Of a DNA stretch of 64,000 bases, positions 59,304 to 64,000 are shown piece after piece. Below the pieces are notes generated by a model that was not told where the DNA came from, did not search any database, and worked only from the letters and a program-made list of their open reading frames with translations. Source of the stretch: Pyricularia pennisetigena (Eukaryota; Ascomycota; Sordariomycetes; Magnaporthales; Pyriculariaceae). The stretch's first letter is position 1, and each line of letters opens with the position of its first letter. The translations under genes were made by a program, and so were the position numbers. The stretch is from the NCBI RefSeq assembly GCF_004337985.1, contig NC_043744.1:5365316-5429315 (forward strand), given 5' to 3'.

Positions 59304-60522
59304 TCAGAAGAAAGGCGGTAGAGAGAATGGGTATCCACCATTCTTGATGCGGAAAGTGCTGAGCAAGAAGCTGTACATGGCCAGCATGACGCCACCCCAG
59401 ACGATCACGGCCACCTGCTGAGTCTTGGCATCCGCTATCCGGGGAACCTTGACGGCGAGAGAGATCGCCGCAAAAGCCAGGATGCCATCTGAATGACAGG
59501 AAACAGAAAAGTTAGCAGCTGCTTTAGGTAGGGAAGACAAACGTGGAGGATACGAACAAATAGCGGCGACAATCTGCGTCTCCAAGCCATACTGGTTCTG
59601 GAAGCCGCCGGCGAAATAACTAATACCACCGCGGCCATCACCAGAAACGTAGGGCACCTTGCGGATGTGGTTGAACATGTGACCACTGGTAAAGACCAGA
59701 ATGGAGACCAAAGTAAGGCCAGCCCAGACGTTGCGGTTAGTGATGACGGGGACGACGTAGGGCCATGCGAGGAAGGCAGCTGTGGAAACGCCAAGGAGCG
59801 AAACGGTGCCAGTTATCCAGCGCATCCAGTTGATCGGGCGCTTGACGGGCGGGTGCGGGCGGTCGGGGAGGTTGCGGCTAAGCCAGCCGTGTACCTGCTC
59901 GGCCTCCAAGGCACTGTTCGATGTATTAGCATGTCGGCCATGTACAACTACACATACATGAGTTTGTCAAACCAATACAGAATGGAACCTACCCATTGTT
60001 AAAGTCGTATCGTATCGGCTCGGGGCTAGACACGGCGTGCGGGCCGGTGGTAGCCGGGAAGAAGAACAAGACCGGGGCTGTTTGCAGACCAAGCTATATC
60101 GGTGATTGAGTGTGTCAGTGGACAAGGGGGAGCTAGGGTATTCCATTCGCATCTCTAGCGGGATCGCAACTCACGCTCATGAAAGTGTCCTTGCCATCGG
60201 TAAAGTCCAAAACCGCAAAGATGACGCGCGAATCGCCCTTCTTGTCGCCCTTGAGCCAGCTCCGGGCCAGCAAGTCGTACTCGGGCTGGAACTCGCGGCA
60301 CAGCTGGCAGCCGTAGCGGGCGTCCATGGCCGTCAGCAGGATCGACACACTGTAGTCCCTCGGGGCCCGGGTGAGCTTCCTGTATGAGGAATCATCGAGC
60401 TTGATAGGGTTCTGGGTCTGGGACTGCGCCAGGAAAGTCTGGAAGCGGTCGGCGGCGGGCTTCTTGGCAGCAAGTGAGCCGACTGCCAGCAGGGAGCTGA
60501 CGACGAAGGAAAGGAGCCTCAT
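59304..60522 (-). CDS. OST3: Oligosaccharyltransferase subunit OST3/OST6 family
   Basis: A subunit of the ER complex that N-glycosylates secreted proteins. Its lumenal thioredoxin-like domain holds substrates by mixed disulfides. Four exons on the minus strand: 60522-60175, 60093-59993, 59913-59558 and 59488-59304, 329 residues. The signal peptide is MRLLSFVVSSLLAVGSLAA. The redox motif C-Q-L-C lies in YGCQLCREF (about residue 73). The C-terminal half has four membrane helices, e.g. WITGTVSLLGVSTAAFLAW and VWAGLTLVSILVFTSGHMFN, and ends GYPFSLPPFF. ATG 60522 is chosen because it starts the signal peptide; the frame is open to 60567. OST3 and OST6 cannot be told apart here. Confidence 0.92.
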
Positions 60523-61121
60523 GTTTGCGGGATTCAAATGAAGGACGAGGTCGAATGAATCAATCAAAGTGCAGTAAGGAAAAGAATTGGCAATGACCAG
60601 TTGCCAATGGGTGGTTTGCCTGACTTGACCTGTCGAATCAAATCATCAATTACCGAGAACAGCTGGCCCGATACCTGAGTTGTGGCACTAATCTCGTAGC
60701 TTCGCTCCTATGCAGGTTCGCGCTCGATCCAACTCAGATTGAACAGCTGTCTTCCCTCATAGAGTAGCATGTGGCTGAAGCTGCCGTTCCCCTCCCAAAT
60801 GCGTCACCAAATGTGGCGGACGGTTGCAGCAAAGGCTTACATGTATCCACATCTTCTGTGGCCGGGCAGCGCTAATCCGAATCCAGAAGTATGTTGACAC
60901 TTCGTCTCCGCAAAAAGATGTTGACCTGGTATGGATTATCCCACCACTCCAACAGAGGGAGCGCACAACTAGCATCCGGTTGCCAACTTACATCTGCCAC
61001 ACTCTGTCGTCTCCGCGCTGCGAAAACAGATTGGATGCTGGACTTTGTGTCTGTTGAGCAGTGATATCGTCGCTGTTTTATTGCGGTTTTACGCGTCGCG
61101 CCCAGCGACGCAACAGCAACA
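60523..61121. promoter_or_regulatory. Divergent promoter region with MCB-like site
   Basis: 599 bases between the OST3 and coiled-coil gene starts. ACGCGTCGCG at 61091-61100, 26 bases before the coiled-coil ATG, contains a perfect MCB core (ACGCGT), the binding site of the G1/S factor MBF. It may lie within the leader. Confidence 0.4.
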
Positions 61122-63197
61122 ATGCCTGCAAAGCGCGTCAACACCGATCCTGGCAAGGTATGTCATGTCAGATTGTTCATTCTTTTGTTTCGCCGCGCGC
61201 GACTGGAGGAATCCCGTGAAAACTTGCTTTGCGGATGCTGTCTGCAAAACAACTAACATGACTAACAAATTGGTCCGCCGTTCAACAGAGGACAGACGCG
61301 CTACATGAGGCCGAGATGAAGCACCAGCGGGAGGCGCTCGAGTCCACCATAATCGTCAAGGATGAAGAGGTCCGGCGGACCCGGGTTCGGTCTACCATGC
61401 TGCGGGATGATGTATCGACCATCCGCGCGCAGCTGAGCCAGCAGACGGACCGCTACGACAAATTGTCGAAACAAAACACGGAGGCACGCAGCAAGCTCGT
61501 GGCAGCTACAAGAAAGGGCGAGGAGCAGGAGAAGAAGCTAAAAGCTCAAACACGAGAGATAGCAAGCCTCAAGGTACTAGACCAATATATGTAAATGCCA
61601 ACTGTCCCGGTGTGCTGACAATTTTGCTGCGCAGGCTGAGCTCCAGTCATTAAATGGAGTTTCGCAAGACTCGACCAAGTTGCTCTCCGAGAAGCTTGCG
61701 TTGACACGCGAACTTGCAAACCTGAAGCCCGAGTTGGAGCACCTCCGGTCGCAGCTGGCAAACCACAGCGAGATGTTGGCCGAAAAGCTAGCGCTGGAAC
61801 GCCAAGTCAACACGCTCGAGGTAGAGCTCGCAAACGAGAAGCGGGCAGCTCAGCGCGCAATCCAAAGACATGAGACCAAGGAAGTGGAAGTGGAGGAGGA
61901 GCTTCGTCAGCAAATACAAGATCTCGAGAAGAAGCTAGCCAACGAGAAACGTGCAGCCCAGCGCGCAAAGCAGGATGCAGACAAAGAAGCCGAGCTTGAG
62001 GATAGGCTACGACAACAAGCAGACGAGTTTGAGGCACAGCTCAAGACGCAGCAGGCAGAGGCAGCCAAGGCCAGAAGAGAGCTCGAGAGGCAGCTGGCTG
62101 CGTTGACAGCCCAAAACGAGTTTATTGACGAAAGATTCACAGAGCTCAAGGCCAAGCTAAAGGAGACACGACAGGAGCTCAAGAGCTGTCGTGCCGAGTT
62201 GCAAGAAGCTAAGCAAGCCGCTGCGAATCGCACAGTCAAGGCGCCAGTTGCTGCAAAGGCCAAGGCCAAGGCGCAACCTGGACAGAAACGCCGCGCGGAG
62301 GAGATGGCCCAAGAGCTTGACATCCTGGCAACACCAGCAATCGAGGAGAAGCGCAACAAGAAACCACTTAAGAAGAGGGTCGAAGCGCTCGCTGGCGAGA
62401 AGTCAACGTTCTCCATCACGCCGTTCTTGACAAAGACCATCAGCTTCGCCGAAGGACCAGTTGAGTTTAGTGCCGGGGGCAGTGGAGCAGCGGGAGAGGA
62501 AGAAGAAGAAGACGACGATGTCATGGACGACACATTCGCAGGTCATCAGTCTATGGAATCTGCAGCCGCTGAAACGACTGTTCAGTCTGAGGAGGATGCA
62601 ACAGAACCCACAGAGGTTGAAAAGCCTGATGCACCGGTGGCGAGCAAGCCAGAGCTCAAGTCACGGGGCAGGCCAAAATCGAACAAGGTAGCTCTCCGCG
62701 AGTCCCCCTCGGCCCAGAACATATGCCTGACAACACATCGCAAGACATCAAAGGAAGAGCAGACACAAACACTCGAGAAGGTGGTGGAAGAGGCCGAGGA
62801 GGGCGGCGACCAGGAGAACAGGACGGTCGCTATCCCTGCTGCCACAACCACCACCAAGAAGCCGACGCAGAAGAAGGCAAAGGCTACCATGGTAGCAGCG
62901 AAAAAGACGGTGACGGAGACGGCAACTACTGAAACAGTTGCAGAGACAACCGCAGCAGAGGTAGAACCTAAGAAGAAAAAGCGGAAGCTGTTAGGCGGTG
63001 CGGCAAAGACGTTATTTGACGACGAAGAGGATGCAGAGGCAGCGCCGGTCGCTAAGAGACAGCCGGGCAAGGTTCAGCTTGGGAAGGGAGTTGGCAAGGT
63101 GCAACTGGGTGCTGCAGGAGCACGCGCTTTTGCAGGTAAGGCCTTTTCGCCACTAAAGCGAGATCGTAGGGGGGTCAACGCAAGTTTTCTGGCGTGA
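61122..63197 (+). CDS. Nuclear coiled-coil protein, function unknown
   Basis: Three exons: 61122-61157, 61289-61573 and 61635-63197, 627 residues. Residues 10-350 are almost continuous coiled coil. The segment LANEKRAAQRA occurs twice, 37 residues apart, each followed by a Glu-rich and RQQ stretch, so part of the coil is an internal duplication. After it come Ala/Lys-rich and acidic disorder, FSITPFLTKTISFAEGP (about 390), an NLS-like PKKKKRK (about 550) next to LLGGAAKTLFDDEED, and an end FSPLKRDRRGVNASFL. These short blocks recur in ascomycete proteins often labelled spindle-pole-body or kinetoplast-associated; I do not adopt that function. Introns are all phase 0. Confidence 0.82.
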
Positions 63198-63760
63198 ATT
63201 TTCTGGCGTGAAATAGGTCCTGTTTATTTTGGGAGTTTTGGTGGACTATTGAAATCGCATTATCACGGCGTTTTGGATTGGGGCCCATGCGATGAATTTT
63301 TGTGTTTTCAATTCAGGCTCTTGATATCAAGGGGTGAGGTTGTTCTGTATGAATAATTATGAGCTGGTCTGCCGCTCACCATGCAGAGCTTCGATGCACT
63401 CTGTATGACTTGCACGCAATCAAACAATTTTGTTGATTTGATTTTCTATCTATGTTCAACATTTTCTTGGGCTCTGTTTTCCTGTAAACATCTTATAGAC
63501 ATAATGTAAGTTGCAACCAGTCCTTGAGATGAGAAAAGCAATGCGCACAGGCCAACAAGGTGTGGGTGAGTGTGAGGTTTCAACTGGTCAATTAAAACTC
63601 GTCTTGGTACCATTGATCATACATACATACATAGACGCCAAGGAAGCGCAGCATCTCCAGTCACAAAACTTTACCCAAATTTGATCAGCTAAAAATTTCT
63701 CTTGCACGTCCTATGATTGCAACTTGACTCATCGGAAGCTTCGGCTTCGCAAACCTTGCC
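63198..63760. other. Intergenic
   Basis: 563 bases with the coiled-coil gene 3' end and the next promoter. AT-rich, with a CATA tandem at about 63621-63633. No gene. Confidence 0.55.
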
Positions 63761-64000
63761 ATGTTTCGAGCCACGAGTCTCACACCGCCGGCCGCATCCC
63801 GGCTTGGCGCAGTTTTCTTGGGCTGCGTGAGACGCAGCACCGCCGTTGCGCCCCTTCTCCCGGCGGCAGCACCGCACTCCGCCAGCCGCATCAGCCTGCA
63901 GGCCCCGTCGACGTGGGCCCCTGCCCTTCACCCCCGGCAGCACACGCGACCGTCGTCGTCCAACTCGCGCTGGAAGGCGCGGCAGGGGCGGGATTTCTTC
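63761..64000 (+). CDS. MRM2: Probable mitochondrial rRNA 2'-O-methyltransferase, N-terminal fragment
   Basis: An 80-codon frame open to the window edge. It begins with MFRATSLTPPAASRLGAVFL and is rich in Arg, Ser and Ala and nearly free of acidic residues, as in an import presequence. The last residues, SSSNSRWKARQGRDFF, match my memory of the segment just before the FtsJ methyltransferase domain in fungal Mrm2 proteins, which methylate the large mitochondrial rRNA. The catalytic domain itself lies beyond the window, so the name depends on this short stretch. Confidence 0.55.
   Translation, partial: MFRATSLTPPAASRLGAVFLGCVRRSTAVAPLLPAAAPHSASRISLQAPSTWAPALHPRQHTRPSSSNSRWKARQGRDFF

Overview
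The window is nuclear DNA of a filamentous ascomycete, most likely a Sordariomycete (class-level inference only). The evidence is short 50-150 nt introns with GTAAGT/GTACGT-type donors and CTAAC/CTGAC branch sites, and a typical Pezizomycotina gene set (ATG11, CENP-H, an SRAP-domain protein, a GH6 cellulase, a DUF3632 protein). All exon models were rebuilt by hand from splice signals and reading phase. There are no operons. Gene spacing is loose, with several 2-6 kb gene-poor stretches. I saw no tRNA, rRNA, CRISPR array or intact transposon.

Layout. 1-3.0 kb: 3' end of fimbrin, then nuclear ATP9 (F1Fo subunit c). 4.9-8.7 kb: a small accessory region with an intact DUF3632 gene, a doubtful spliced minus-strand mini-gene, a G homopolymer with two undetermined bases, and a decayed second DUF3632 copy. 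9.8-19.6 kb: housekeeping genes, namely an SR splicing factor, an APS/PAPS-type mitochondrial carrier, ribosomal protein eL18, ADE8 and mitochondrial ribosomal protein bL9m. 20.3-27.2 kb: ATG11 (minus) and CENP-H (plus). 31.4-34.3 kb: the HMG-box protein NHP6 and a single-pass cell-surface protein. 34.3-40 kb: gene-poor DNA with a frameshifted ankyrin-like remnant. 40.1-42.6 kb: a ten-exon proline-rich gene of unknown function.

43.7-64 kb: a UBP16-like deubiquitinase, phosphoglucomutase, the divergent pair oligoribonuclease/SRAP (HMCES-like) protein, an MFS transporter, a secreted GH6 cellulase, an OST3/OST6 oligosaccharyltransferase subunit, a nuclear coiled-coil protein, and the first 80 codons of a probable mitochondrial rRNA methyltransferase (MRM2).

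Functional themes are mitochondrial biogenesis (ATP9, carrier, bL9m, UBP16, REX2, MRM2), central metabolism (ADE8, PGM), chromosome biology (CENP-H, NHP6, SRAP protein) and secretion (OST3, cellulase). No obvious new multi-gene system is present. The most interesting items are the PCNA-binding-like tail of the SRAP protein and its shared promoter with an exoribonuclease, the USP domain split by a long Ser-rich insert, the conserved ten-exon unknown gene, the CAA-repeat leader of ADE8, and the two decaying accessory genes.
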